The notes: generated by a model not told the origin, from the sequence alone. A stretch of DNA of 64,000 nt from PNAI01 sp035574295 (GCA_035574295.1 DATLYX010000076.1:1-64000); one strand, 5' to 3'; shown: positions 8,072 through 17,609, counted from the stretch's first letter. Program-made: numbers and translations.

Positions 8072-8611
8072 CTATCGGCTGCTCGGCCCCATCGCCACGT
8101 TGATCAGCTTCTGCATGTTCTCCTGCGCCGCCTCCGGGCTGTTGGCCAGCGAATAGAACGTCATCATGCCCTTGCGCGCCAGGATGATCTGCGACGACAC
8201 ATAACTCGTCCGGCCCTCGCATTGGCAGCGATAGACGAGGGTCCAGCCCGGAACCTGCCCGGTCTGCACGGTGAAATCGAGCACCTTGATTTCGTCGCCC
8301 TGCGAGCGGCGGAAGGAGGCGGCGAGCTGTTCCGCCCATTCGCGGGTCAGCGCGCCGGACCTGATCCGGCTCGCCATTTCCGGGTTGGCGCGTTCGAGCA
8401 CATAAACGGCGTGCGCGGGCGGTCCGCAGCTCTCCGCCACACAGTCGACCCATAACCCGGTGGGCGATTTGCCGCTTTTCCAATCGGGGGGCGGGAATGC
8501 CTCTTCCAGCGCCCCGGCGGTCGCAACCGCAGCTCCAAGGCTCAGCAGCACAGCGGCCACGACCAGGCCGAAGCCTTCCCGCCGCAAATATGTGCGCCCG
8601 CGTGTCGCCAT
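8072..8611 (-). CDS. Secreted hypothetical protein inside the pur operon
   Basis: The 179-residue product has a twin-arginine-free signal sequence with a hydrophobic core near 15-32 ending in an AxA-like 'ATAGA'. The mature part contains four cysteines ('DCVAESCG' and 'YRCQCEG') that could form disulfides outside the cytoplasm. I recognise no named domain. It starts 2 bp after purS and ends 7 bp before purQ. An exported product between two subunits of a cytoplasmic complex is odd; it may simply use the promoter. Confidence 0.8.
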   Translation of the reverse strand: MATRGRTYLRREGFGLVVAAVLLSLGAAVATAGALEEAFPPPDWKSGKSPTGLWVDCVAESCGPPAHAVYVLERANPEMASRIRSGALTREWAEQLAASFRRSQGDEIKVLDFTVQTGQVPGWTLVYRCQCEGRTSYVSSQIILARKGMMTFYSLANSPEAAQENMQKLINVAMGPSSR

Positions 8612-8613
8612 CT

Positions 8614-8856
8614 CTAGTCCAAAAGCTCCACGTGGTAATTTTCGATCACGGTATTGGCCAAAAGCTTTTCCGCTGCGTCTTTCAGCGCGGCCTGCGCGCG
8701 CGCCCTGTCGTTGCCGGCAATTTCGATATCGAACACCTTGCCCTGGCGTACGCTGGCAATCCCGTCGACGCCGAGTGATTTGAGCGCGCCCTCGATCGCC
8801 TTGCCCTGCGGATCCAGGATGCCGGCCTTCAGCGTCACCGTCACGCGCGCCTTCAT
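8614..8856 (-). CDS. purS: Phosphoribosylformylglycinamidine synthase subunit PurS
   Basis: PurS is the small adaptor that lets PurQ and the small form of PurL work together. The 80-residue product begins 'MKARVTVTLKAGILDPQG', the family signature, followed by 'SLGVDGIASVRQGKVFDIEI'. ATG 8856 is preferred because the open frame upstream of it has no PurS character. It is followed after 2 bp by a secreted hypothetical gene. Confidence 0.95.
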   Translation of the reverse strand: MKARVTVTLKAGILDPQGKAIEGALKSLGVDGIASVRQGKVFDIEIAGNDRARAQAALKDAAEKLLANTVIENYHVELLD

Positions 8857-8987
8857 GGCGATCAAATATTGGCGATTCTCTGGCCTCGCAACACCCGGCT
8901 CACAAGAAAAACCGCACAAATGCGTGTCCGGCCCGCCCGCAGCCGCGAGAGCGACCCTCCCCTAAGTCTGCGGAGGGTTAAATGCAG

Positions 8988-9755
8988 TCAGCCCTTGACC
9001 AGGATCGGTCCCGAGCCTTGCAGCCGCTCGTTTTCGCTCATCACACCGAGCCGCCGCGCCACCTCGGTATAGGCCTCGAGCAATCCGCCAAGGTCGCGGC
9101 GGAACCGGTCCTTGTCCAGCTTTTCGTTCGATTTGATGTCCCACAGCCGGCACGAGTCGGGGGAGATTTCGTCGGCCACCACGATGCGCATCAGATCGTT
9201 TTCCCACAGCCGGCCGCATTCCATCTTGAAATCCACGAGCCGGATTCCGACGCCAAGGAACACCCCCGACAAAAAATCGTTGACCCGGATCGCCAGCGCC
9301 ATGATGTCGTCGATCTCCTGCGGCGTGGCCCAGCCGAAGGCGGTGATGTGCTCCTCCGACACCATGGGGTCGCCGAGCTTGTCGTTCTTGTAATAGAACT
9401 CGATGATCGAGCGCGGAAGCTGCGTGCCTTCCTCGATGCCGAGCCGCTGCGCGAGCGAGCCCGCGGCCACGTTGCGCACCACCACCTGCAGCGGGATGAT
9501 CTCCACCTCGCGGATCAACTGCTCGCGCATGTTGAGCCGCCGGATGAAATGCGTCGGCACCCCGATGTCGTTGAGGTGCTGGAACACGTATTCGCAGATC
9601 CGGTTGTTGATGACCCCCTTGCCTTCGATCACCTGGTGTTTCTTGGCATTGAAGGCGGTCGCGTCGTCCTTGAAGTGTTGGATCAGCGTGCCCGGCTCCG
9701 GTCCTTCGTAGAGGATCTTCGCCTTGCCTTCGTAGATGCGGCGACGGCGGCTCAT
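8988..9755 (-). CDS. purC: Phosphoribosylaminoimidazole-succinocarboxamide synthase (SAICAR synthetase)
   Basis: PurC ligates aspartate to CAIR with ATP in purine synthesis. The N-terminus 'RRRRIYEGKAKILYEGPEPG', 'VIEGKGVINNRICEYVF', 'LVDFKMECGR' and 'ADEISPDSCRLWD' are diagnostic. Starting at ATG 9755 gives 255 residues and the usual 'MSRRRRIYEGK' beginning; ATG 9785 upstream is an in-frame alternative. It is the first gene of the minus-strand purine run, 131 bp before purS. Confidence 0.95.
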   Translation of the reverse strand: MSRRRRIYEGKAKILYEGPEPGTLIQHFKDDATAFNAKKHQVIEGKGVINNRICEYVFQHLNDIGVPTHFIRRLNMREQLIREVEIIPLQVVVRNVAAGSLAQRLGIEEGTQLPRSIIEFYYKNDKLGDPMVSEEHITAFGWATPQEIDDIMALAIRVNDFLSGVFLGVGIRLVDFKMECGRLWENDLMRIVVADEISPDSCRLWDIKSNEKLDKDRFRRDLGGLLEAYTEVARRLGVMSENERLQGSGPILVKG

Positions 9756-10056
9756 CGGAGTGTACCGTGGTTGTTGCGTATCCATTTGCCGTGGTTCCAG
9801 TGCGGTTGTGCGGTCCGCGGCGGCGAGACCGGAGGATGCGGCGCGATGGGCCGAGAAGCAGGTCCTCCTTCCGCTGGCGGCAAATTAGCCGATAGCGGCA
9901 GCGAGCACAATCGACATAGGCGCGGTTCTTGGGCCGCGCAACCGGACATTTGCCGCAATCGCCTGATTGCCTTGACGGACGCGGTCCGATATGCAAGGCG
10001 CAGTCAGCGATACGGCGCGCGTCGAGAGCCGGCAACTTTCATGCACGAGGTCGAGT
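9756..10056. other. Divergent intergenic region, purC / DUF1476
   Basis: This 301-bp gap should hold the promoters of the purine run and of the zeta-type inhibitor gene. I see no convincing -35/-10 pair, repeat or small gene in it. A TTGACG occurs at 9973 but without a -10 box at the right distance. Confidence 0.4.
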
Positions 10057-10380
10057 ATGACGACGTTCGATAAGCGCGAGGAAGGTTTTGAGAAGAAGTT
10101 CGCCCACGACGAGGAGCTTAAGTTCAAGGCCACGGCCCGGCGCAACAAGCTTTTGGGCCTGTGGGCGGCGGAGAAGCTCGGCCTGACCGGGCCGGCCGCC
10201 GAAGCCTACGCCAAGGAAGTGGTCACGGCCGACTTCGACGAGCCTGGCGAGGACGACGTTTTCCGCAAGATTCGCAAGGACTTCGACGCCAAGGGCGTGG
10301 CCCAGTCCGATCACCAGATCCGCCGCACCATGGAGCAGTTGATGGAGCAGGCGATCGAACAGATCAGGGCTGCGAAATAA
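10057..10380 (+). CDS. DUF1476 protein, F1F0-ATPase inhibitor zeta type
   Basis: The 107-residue product begins 'MTTFDKREEGFEKKFAHDEEL', the hallmark of DUF1476. In Paracoccus and other alphaproteobacteria this protein is the zeta subunit that inhibits ATP hydrolysis by F1. The N-terminal inhibitory helix and the following four-helix region are recognisable by the conserved 'FKATARRNKLLGLWAAEKLGL' region. ATG 10057 is the natural start although the frame extends upstream to 9991. It is monocistronic, followed by a hairpin. Confidence 0.92.
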   Translation: MTTFDKREEGFEKKFAHDEELKFKATARRNKLLGLWAAEKLGLTGPAAEAYAKEVVTADFDEPGEDDVFRKIRKDFDAKGVAQSDHQIRRTMEQLMEQAIEQIRAAK

Positions 10381-10461
10381 TCGCCGCGTGGCGGCTGCTG
10401 CATTTGACCCGCTTATTCCCGTTCCCGCACTCGCGCATGTGCCAGGCAAGATTGCGCGAGG

Positions 10462-10485
10462 CGCAAAAGCGGGTTTCTTTTTGCG
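10462..10485. terminator. Bidirectional hairpin with A/T arms
   Basis: CGCAAAA (10462-10468) and TTTTGCG (10479-10485) form an inverted repeat with a 10-base loop containing 'gcgggttt'. It lies between the convergent DUF1476 gene and the methyltransferase gene, ending 6 bp before the latter's stop. Confidence 0.45.
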
Positions 10486-10491
10486 GCATGA

Positions 10492-11730
10492 TTACGATTC
10501 CGCGTCTCCGCTTTCGCGGCGATGCGCTGATATGGTCGCGCCCAGCGCTGCGTCAATTTGATTCAGGGTGTTCGCAACGTCGCGCTCCGCCTCGCGCGCG
10601 CGGACCTCGATGACGCGGTAACCGCGATCCATGAGCCAAGCCTTGCGTTCAGTCCGCGCCTGCCGTGCGATCTCGCCTTCCTGCTCCGGCAGGAGCTCGA
10701 TCACCGTGCGCAACGGAAATGACACGAAGTCCAAAATGTGCGGTCCGACCGGTGTCTGCCGCTTGAAACCGCGGCCGGTAAAGCGGCGGTCGTTGGTGAG
10801 CGAGGCCCATAGCGCGCGCTCCGCATCCGTGGGATTTCGGCGCAACAGGCGCGAGAGTCCGCGCACCGGCCCGCGTTCGCCCGGCACGCGGCCCTGATTG
10901 TATTCGTCGAGCAACCGCCGCAGTACCTCCGCTTCCGGCCCCTCCAGCACGCCGCCGCGCGCCGGCCCCTTGCGGCCTTCGGCCAATGCCGTGATCACAC
11001 CGTTGAGCGTCTGAATGTCCTGCCGTGTCGGCTGCATGCGGTGAAAAATGTTGCGCAGGTTCACCTGCATCACGCCCCGCTTGTCCGGCGGCCGAAAATA
11101 CTCGACCTTCTCCAATTCGCGTTCGAGCTTGGCGAAAAACGCAAACAACTGCTGCTTGGCGGCCGGCGGCGATTTCTGCGGCATTCCGAACGGCAGCCCG
11201 GTCCCCGCAAGCTTGAACCATTCGTAGGCCACGATCGCCACTGCTTGCGCGAGATTGAGCGAGGCAAAGGCCGGATTGACCGGGAACGTGATGATCTGAT
11301 CGGTGAGCGCGATTTCGTGATTTTCGAGCCCGTAGCGCTCGCGGCCGAACACCACGGCGACCGTCTCGCCCGCCCCGGCCCTCTCCGCCAACAGCCGCGC
11401 CGCCTGATCCGCCCCCACCACCGGCTTTGCCTGGTCGTGCGCCCGCGCCGTGGTGGCGAAGACCAACGTGCAGTCGGCAAGCGCCGCCTCGAGCGACGCG
11501 AACACCGACGCCTCCGCAAGCAGGCGGTCCGCGCCGGCGGCCATTTTGCGCGCCGCCTCGCTCGGCCAGGCCGGCCGCGGATTCACCAACCGCAGTTTCG
11601 CCAGGCCGAAATTCGCCATCACCCGCGCCGCCGCCCCGATGTTTTCCCCGATCTGCGGCTCGACCAATACGATGGCCGGCCCCGGCGGGGCCACCCATTG
11701 CTTGGTGCTGTCGGTTCCGGCGCCCGGCAT
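10492..11730 (-). CDS. TrmJ-like tRNA methyltransferase fused to a degenerate DUF559 domain
   Basis: Residues about 15-172 are a SpoU/TrmH (SPOUT) methyltransferase: 'VLVEPQIGENIGAAARVMANFG', 'VFGRERYGLENHEI' and 'ITFPVNPAFASLNLAQAV' are its three motifs, and the spacing resembles TrmJ, which 2'-O-methylates position 32 of tRNA. Residues about 292-397 match DUF559, a Vsr-like restriction-fold domain ('LRRNPTDAERALWASL', 'PVGPHILDFVSF', 'TVIELLPEQEGE', 'ERKAWLMDRGYRVIEV'). The usual DGxxH after the VEL strand is replaced by 'LPEQEGE', so nuclease activity looks lost. ATG 11730 gives 412 residues; it is divergent from icd. Confidence 0.9.
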   Translation of the reverse strand: MPGAGTDSTKQWVAPPGPAIVLVEPQIGENIGAAARVMANFGLAKLRLVNPRPAWPSEAARKMAAGADRLLAEASVFASLEAALADCTLVFATTARAHDQAKPVVGADQAARLLAERAGAGETVAVVFGRERYGLENHEIALTDQIITFPVNPAFASLNLAQAVAIVAYEWFKLAGTGLPFGMPQKSPPAAKQQLFAFFAKLERELEKVEYFRPPDKRGVMQVNLRNIFHRMQPTRQDIQTLNGVITALAEGRKGPARGGVLEGPEAEVLRRLLDEYNQGRVPGERGPVRGLSRLLRRNPTDAERALWASLTNDRRFTGRGFKRQTPVGPHILDFVSFPLRTVIELLPEQEGEIARQARTERKAWLMDRGYRVIEVRAREAERDVANTLNQIDAALGATISAHRRESGDAES

Positions 11731-11867
11731 CAGTCGTCCTCCGGCCCGCGGTATAGCCGCGCAACCGTGCAGCGAAAAGCCCGCCGCAACATCGGCTTCC
11801 GCCGCCGCGCGGCGGGTGCTATAGGCAGCGCGCCTCTTTTCGTTCCGCGCTTCAAAAAGGTTCCTCA

Positions 11868-13082
11868 ATGGCAAAAATCAAAGTCAAAAACCCGGTCGTC
11901 GAAATGGATGGGGACGAGATGACTCGCATCATCTGGCACCTCATCAAGGAGAAGCTGATCCACCCCTACCTCGACATCCAGCTTCTCTATTATGACCTCA
12001 GCATTCAGAAGCGCGACGAGACCCGCGACCAAATCACAGTCGACGCAGCCGAGATGACCAAGAAGGTGGGTGTGGCGGTCAAATGCGCCACCATCACGCC
12101 GGATGAAGCGCGGGTGAAAGAGTTCAACCTCAAGGAAATGTATCGTTCGCCCAACGGCACCATCCGCAACATCCTCGGCGGCGTCATCTTCCGCGAGCCG
12201 ATCATCTGCAGGAACGTGCCACGGCTCGTGCCCGGCTGGACCAAGCCCATCATCATCGGCCGCCACGCCTACGGCGACCAGTACCGCGCCACGGACTTCA
12301 AGGTGCCCGGCAAGGGCAAGCTGATGTTGAGTTTCTATGGCGAGGACGGCACCAAGATCGAGCGCGAGGTATTCCAGTTCCCCGGCCCCGGCGTCGCCAT
12401 GTCGATGTACAACCTCGACCAGTCGATCTACGACTTTGCGCGCGCTTGCATGAACTATGCGCTCGCCCGCGGCTACCCGCTCTATCTCTCGACCAAGAAC
12501 ACGATCGTGAAAGTCTATGACGGCCGCTTCAAGGACATCTTCCAGGAGGTCTTCGACAAGGAGTTTAGGGCTGAGTTCGAGAAGAAGAAGCTCACCTACG
12601 AGCATCGCCTGATCGACGACATGGTAGCGGCGGCGCTCAAATGGTCCGGCGGCTATGTCTGGGCCTGCAAGAATTACGACGGCGACGTGCAGTCCGACAC
12701 GGTGGCGCAAGGCTACGGCTCGCTCGGCCTGATGACCTCGGTGCTGATGACGCCCGACGGCAAGGTGGTGGAGTCGGAGGCCGCGCACGGCACCGTCACG
12801 CGCCACTACCGGCAGCATCAGCAGGGCAAGGAGACGTCCACCAATTCGGTGGCCTCGATCTTTGCCTGGACCCGCGGGCTTGCGCACCGCGCCAAGCTCG
12901 ACGGCAACGCCGAGCTTGCCAATTTCGCCGCCACGCTGGAGCGGGTCACGGTGGAAACCGTGGAGTCCGGTTACATGACCAAGGACCTTGCCCTCTTGGT
13001 GAGCGCCGACCAGAAGTGGCTCTCGACCACCGGCTTCCTCGACAAGGTCGAAGAAAATCTCAGGAAGGCGATGGGCATGTAG
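11868..13082 (+). CDS. icd: NADP-dependent isocitrate dehydrogenase
   Basis: This TCA-cycle enzyme makes 2-oxoglutarate and NADPH. The 404-residue eukaryote-like (type II) form shows 'VEMDGDEMTRIIW', the substrate serine region 'YRSPNGTIRN', 'VPRLVPGWTKPIIIGRHAYGDQYRAT' and the cofactor-site 'ESEAAHGTVTRHYR'. The start ATG 11868 follows AAAAAGG. It is convergent with the antiporter gene 42 bp downstream. Confidence 0.97.
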   Translation: MAKIKVKNPVVEMDGDEMTRIIWHLIKEKLIHPYLDIQLLYYDLSIQKRDETRDQITVDAAEMTKKVGVAVKCATITPDEARVKEFNLKEMYRSPNGTIRNILGGVIFREPIICRNVPRLVPGWTKPIIIGRHAYGDQYRATDFKVPGKGKLMLSFYGEDGTKIEREVFQFPGPGVAMSMYNLDQSIYDFARACMNYALARGYPLYLSTKNTIVKVYDGRFKDIFQEVFDKEFRAEFEKKKLTYEHRLIDDMVAAALKWSGGYVWACKNYDGDVQSDTVAQGYGSLGLMTSVLMTPDGKVVESEAAHGTVTRHYRQHQQGKETSTNSVASIFAWTRGLAHRAKLDGNAELANFAATLERVTVETVESGYMTKDLALLVSADQKWLSTTGFLDKVEENLRKAMGM

Positions 13083-13124
13083 TGCGACAGTGCCGCAGCT
13101 TCTCCAGCCGTGACGCGAGATCGC

Positions 13125-14852
13125 CTACTGCTTTGCTGGCTGCGAGGACTCCTGCGCCCGCCGGGCTTCCGCGAGCTTGTAGTCAACCACCTCGCGCGGC
13201 AATCCCACCGCCTCGAGCACACGGCCGGAGAGTTGCAGGCTCGTCTCCTCGGTCTCCGGGATCACGCAGGTTGCGCCCAGTCGCGCCAGCTTCTCCGCGT
13301 GCGCGGCATCCCGCGCGCGGGCAAACACCCGCGCGTCGGGCCTGATCTGCATGATCGCCCGTACCATGTGCTCGGCCGCACCCGGCTCATCCACGGTCAC
13401 CACGAACGCCTGTGCCTTTTCTGCGCCAGCACGGCGCAAAAGCTCGCCGCGGCTCGCGTCGCCGAAGTAAACTGAGCGACCGGCATTGTGCTGCTCGCTG
13501 ACCAGCGCCGCGTTGCGATCAAGCGCGAGGTACGCCACGTTCTCGCGCTCAAGCAGCCGCCCAACCGTCTGGCCGACCCGACCAAATCCGCCGATGACGA
13601 CATGATCCTCGAACGCCGCGGCGGCGTCAGGCAACGGCACCGCCGGCTCCTCTCCGCGCATGGCGACCCTTTGCCCAGCTTGGCGCGCCAGCAGGGCGAG
13701 CATTGGCGTCATCGCCATGCTTAACACCACCACGGCCACCGCCGCGCTCGCCAGCTCCGACGACAGCAATTGGTTGCCGCGCGCGATCCCGATCACCACG
13801 AAGGCGAACTCGCCGCCCTGAGCCAGCAGCAGAGCAAGCTCCACTGCCGTCCCGGAGGCCACGCGCCAAAGGCGCGCCACCGCGAACAGGATCGCCGCCT
13901 TGAGGGCAACGAGCGCGATGACCGCGCCGACGATGGCTGGTGCCTGCGTCGCCACAACACGGAGCTCCACGCTGGTACCCACGGTGACGAAAAAGATCCC
14001 GAGCAGTAGTCCCTTGAACGGCTCGAGATCGACCTCGATGTGATGGCGGTATTCGCTTTCGCTCAGCAATACCCCGGCGAGAAACGCCCCCAGGGCAACT
14101 GAAAGCCCCAACGTGTGAGTGGTTGCGGAAATACCCAGGACGATGAGCAGCGTGATCGCCATGATGAGCTCGCGGCTTCCGGTGCGCGCCGCCGAATGCA
14201 AAAGCGGCCGCATGACATAGCGGCCGGCCACCATGATGATGGCCACGGCCACCAGCGCCTGCACAAAAGCCAGCGCAACGCCGGTGCCGCGCACGGTCTC
14301 GCCGCCGAGGATGCCGATCACTGACAGAATCGGGACCACCATGAGGTCCTGGAACAGCAGCACGGACAATGCGATGCGCCCGACATGCGTTGCCGCGCGC
14401 CGCTGGTCGATCAACAGCTGCATCACGACTGCGGTGGACGACATGGCAAGGCACAGTCCCAGCACAAGGCTGGTGGAGGCCGGCGCGCCCCACCAGCGCA
14501 CGAGCAGACCCACGGCAATCGCAGTCAGCGCCACCTGCGCGAGGCCGACGCCGAGCACATAGCGCCGCAGTTGCCACAGCCGTCGTGTCGAGACGCTCAG
14601 CCCCAGCAAGAACAGGAGGAAGATGATGCCGAGCTCGGCGAGCGGCGCCGCCTGCTGCGGATCGTCGAAGGTGACGTACCACAGCCACGGATAGGACTCG
14701 ACCAACAGGCCGATGCCGTAAGGCCCGAGCAGCGCACCCACGATGAAGAAGCCGAGCACAGTTCCGATCTGCGCGCGGTGGAACAGCGGCACGATCACGC
14801 CCGCTGCCACAAGGAAGATCAGGAAATTCTTGAAACCGTCGACGTTGAGCAA
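13125..14852 (-). CDS. CPA2-family cation:proton antiporter with RCK domain
   Basis: The product (575 residues from TTG 14852) has about twelve hydrophobic segments in the first 380 residues, with 'LAELGIIFLLFLLGL' and 'FFVTVGTSVEL' typical of KefB/RosB-type K+/H+ antiporters. The C-terminal 'DHVVIGGFGRVGQTVGRLL' begins a TrkA-N nucleotide-binding domain. I chose TTG 14852 because GGAGG lies five bases before it and homologues begin near 'NVDGFKNFLIFLV'; GTG 14906 has no spaced ribosome binding site. A role in K+ efflux or pH homeostasis is inferred from the family. Confidence 0.87.
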   Translation of the reverse strand: MLNVDGFKNFLIFLVAAGVIVPLFHRAQIGTVLGFFIVGALLGPYGIGLLVESYPWLWYVTFDDPQQAAPLAELGIIFLLFLLGLSVSTRRLWQLRRYVLGVGLAQVALTAIAVGLLVRWWGAPASTSLVLGLCLAMSSTAVVMQLLIDQRRAATHVGRIALSVLLFQDLMVVPILSVIGILGGETVRGTGVALAFVQALVAVAIIMVAGRYVMRPLLHSAARTGSRELIMAITLLIVLGISATTHTLGLSVALGAFLAGVLLSESEYRHHIEVDLEPFKGLLLGIFFVTVGTSVELRVVATQAPAIVGAVIALVALKAAILFAVARLWRVASGTAVELALLLAQGGEFAFVVIGIARGNQLLSSELASAAVAVVVLSMAMTPMLALLARQAGQRVAMRGEEPAVPLPDAAAAFEDHVVIGGFGRVGQTVGRLLERENVAYLALDRNAALVSEQHNAGRSVYFGDASRGELLRRAGAEKAQAFVVTVDEPGAAEHMVRAIMQIRPDARVFARARDAAHAEKLARLGATCVIPETEETSLQLSGRVLEAVGLPREVVDYKLAEARRAQESSQPAKQ

Positions 14853-14957
14853 AAAGGCCTCCGCCGACGGTTTAAGGCATGGCCGCCAGGAAGGGAATGA
14901 GGTCACCTCCGCCGCAGCACATCATTCCCGCATGTGAAGGAGAATTGACTTGCGTCG

Positions 14958-17609
14958 CTAGCCCCCGAGTGCCGCCTCGATCGCCTTCAGCGCCGCACTT
15001 GCCTTGGATCCGTCCGGTCCGCCGGCCTGCGCCATGTCCGGCCGGCCGCCGCCGCCCTTGCCCCCGAGCGCCTCGGCCCCGCGCCGCACGAGATCGACCG
15101 CAGAAAAGCGCGTGGTGAGGTCGTGGGTGACGCCGACCACGATGCCCGCCTTGCCCTCGGCGGTGACGCCCACGATCGCAACCACGCCGGAGCCGAGCTG
15201 CTTCTTGCCTTCGTCGGCGAGGCTACGCAGGTCCTTGATGTCGATCCCTTCGACCGCCCGCGCCATCAGTTTCACATCGCCGATGGTGCGCACGCCGTTG
15301 TCCGCAGCCTTGCCGCCGCCGCCCATGGCGAGCTTCTTGCGCGCCTCGGCCAGATCGCGCTCGAGCCGCTTGCGCTCCTCCAGCAGCGCGGCGATCCGCC
15401 CCGGCAGCTCATCGACCGGGGACCGCAGCTCCGCCGCAGCGGATTTGGCGAGCTGCGTCATGGCGTTCGCCGCCTTGCGTGCGGCTTTGCCGGTGAGCGC
15501 CTCGATGCGCCGCACGCCGGCCGCAACCCCGCTGTCGGACACCACGCTGATCAGCCCGATGTCGCCGGTGCGCCGCACGTGCGTTCCACCGCACAACTCC
15601 ACCGACCAGCCCATGGTGTTGCCGCCGCCCTCGCCCATCGCCACCACCCGCACCTCCTCGCCGTATTTCTCCCCGAACAGGGCGCGCGCGCCCGAGGCGA
15701 TGGCGTCATCCACCGCCATCAGCCGCGTGGTCACCGGCGAATTCTGCAACACGATGTCGTTGGCGATGTCCTCCACGCGCTCGATTTCCTCCGCCGTCAT
15801 GGGTTTCGGGTGCGAGAAGTCGAAGCGCAGCCGATCCGGCGCCACGAGCGAGCCCTTCTGCGCCACATGGTCCCCCAGCACCTGCCGCAGCGCCTCGTGC
15901 AACAGGTGCGTCGCCGAATGGTTCTGCCGGATCGCCGCGCGCCGCCCGTGATCGACTTCGAGCGCGACCGCCGTGCCGCGTTTGAGCGTACCCTGCTCCA
16001 CCGTGCCGTAGTGCACCAGCACGTCGCCGGCTTTCCGCTGTGTGTCGGTGACCCGGAAACGCACGCCGTCGGCGGCAATCACGCCCGTGTCGCCCACCTG
16101 GCCGCCGGCCTCGCCGTAGAACGGCGTTTGGTTCACCACCACCGCGCCGCTCTCGCCGGATCTAAAACTCTCCACTTCCTTGCCGTCGCGCACGAGCGCC
16201 GCAACTACGCCTTCGGCCTGCTCCGTCTCATAGCCGAGAAATTCCGTGGCTCCGACCTTTTCGCGCAGCGCAAACCACACCGCCTCGGTCGCCGCCTCCC
16301 CGGAGCCGGTCCAGGAGGCGCGCGCCTTTTCGCGCTGGCGCGCCATGGCGGCATTAAAACCCTCCACATCCACGCCGATGCCGCGCGGCTTCAGCGCGTC
16401 CTGCGTGAGATCGAGCGGAAAGCCGTAGGTATCGTAGAGCGTGAACGCCGTCTCGCCCTTGAGCTTGTCGCCGCGCTTGAGCGATTTCGTCTCTTCCTCG
16501 AGGATGGCAAGCCCCCGTTCCAACGTGTTACGGAAGCGGGTTTCTTCGAGTTTCAGCGTCTCCGAGACGAGCGCCTCGGCGCGGATCAGTTCCGGATAGG
16601 CCTGGCCCATCTCCCGCACCAGGGTCGGCACGAGCTTCCACATCAGCGGCTCGCGCGCGCCGAGCATCTGCGCGTGCCGCATGGCGCGCCGCATGATGCG
16701 CCGCAAGACATAGCCCCGGCCCTCGTTCGAGGGCAGCACGCCGTCGGCGATCAGGAACGCGCAGGCGCGCAGATGGTCGGCGATCACGCGATGCGACGCC
16801 TTCTGCGGCCCGGCCGGATCGACGCCGGTAAAATCCGCGATCGCCCGGATCAGGGCGGCGAACAGATCGATGGCATAGTTGTCATGTGTGCCCTGGAGCA
16901 CCGCGGCGATGCGTTCGAGCCCCATGCCGGTGTCGATCGAAGGTTTTGGCAGCGGCACGCGCCGGCCGTCGGCGAGCTGTTCATACTGCATGAACACGAG
17001 GTTCCAGATTTCGATGAAACGGTCGCCATCCGCCTCCGCGCTGCCCGGCGGCCCGCCCGGCACGTGCTCTCCGTGGTCGTAAAAAATCTCCGAGCACGGC
17101 CCGCAGGGCCCGAGGTCGCCCATCTGCCAGAAATTGTCGGAGCCCGGGATGCGCAGGATTTTCGACTCCGGCAGCCCCGCGATTTTTTTCCAGAGGTTGA
17201 AGGCCTCGTCGTCGTCCACATAGACGGTGGCGAGCAGCCGCTCCTTGGGCAGCCCGTAGTCCTTGGTGACGAGGTTCCAGGCCAGCTCGATGGCGAGGTC
17301 CTTGAAATAATCGCCGAACGAGAAATTGCCGAGCATCTCGAAGAAGGTGTGATGGCGCGCGGTATAGCCGACGTTGTCGAGGTCGTTGTGCTTGCCCCCC
17401 GCCCGCACGCATTTCTGCGCCGTGACTGCCCGCACATAGGGGCGCTTCTCCAGGCCGGTGAAGACGTTCTTGAACTGCACCATGCCGGCGTTGGTGAACA
17501 TCAGCGTGGGGTCGTTGCGCGGCACGAGCGGGGAGGACGGCACGATCTCGTGGCCGGCCTTGGCGAAATAGTTCAGAAAACCCGATCGGATGTCGTTGAC
17601 GCCGCTCAT
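14958..17609 (-). CDS. alaS: Alanyl-tRNA synthetase
   Basis: The 883-residue product is full length. The class II catalytic domain is N-terminal ('FVPSSPLVPRNDPTLMFTNAGM' region, 'VRKCVRAGGKHNDLDNVG'-like segment). The editing domain carries the zinc ligands in 'HSATHLLHEAL' and 'ELCGGTHVRRTGDIG', and the C-Ala domain ends with a glycine-rich 'GAEALGGKGGGGRPDMAQAGG'. It lies downstream of recA on the same strand, an order common in alphaproteobacteria. Confidence 0.98.
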   Translation of the reverse strand: MSGVNDIRSGFLNYFAKAGHEIVPSSPLVPRNDPTLMFTNAGMVQFKNVFTGLEKRPYVRAVTAQKCVRAGGKHNDLDNVGYTARHHTFFEMLGNFSFGDYFKDLAIELAWNLVTKDYGLPKERLLATVYVDDDEAFNLWKKIAGLPESKILRIPGSDNFWQMGDLGPCGPCSEIFYDHGEHVPGGPPGSAEADGDRFIEIWNLVFMQYEQLADGRRVPLPKPSIDTGMGLERIAAVLQGTHDNYAIDLFAALIRAIADFTGVDPAGPQKASHRVIADHLRACAFLIADGVLPSNEGRGYVLRRIMRRAMRHAQMLGAREPLMWKLVPTLVREMGQAYPELIRAEALVSETLKLEETRFRNTLERGLAILEEETKSLKRGDKLKGETAFTLYDTYGFPLDLTQDALKPRGIGVDVEGFNAAMARQREKARASWTGSGEAATEAVWFALREKVGATEFLGYETEQAEGVVAALVRDGKEVESFRSGESGAVVVNQTPFYGEAGGQVGDTGVIAADGVRFRVTDTQRKAGDVLVHYGTVEQGTLKRGTAVALEVDHGRRAAIRQNHSATHLLHEALRQVLGDHVAQKGSLVAPDRLRFDFSHPKPMTAEEIERVEDIANDIVLQNSPVTTRLMAVDDAIASGARALFGEKYGEEVRVVAMGEGGGNTMGWSVELCGGTHVRRTGDIGLISVVSDSGVAAGVRRIEALTGKAARKAANAMTQLAKSAAAELRSPVDELPGRIAALLEERKRLERDLAEARKKLAMGGGGKAADNGVRTIGDVKLMARAVEGIDIKDLRSLADEGKKQLGSGVVAIVGVTAEGKAGIVVGVTHDLTTRFSAVDLVRRGAEALGGKGGGGRPDMAQAGGPDGSKASAALKAIEAALGG

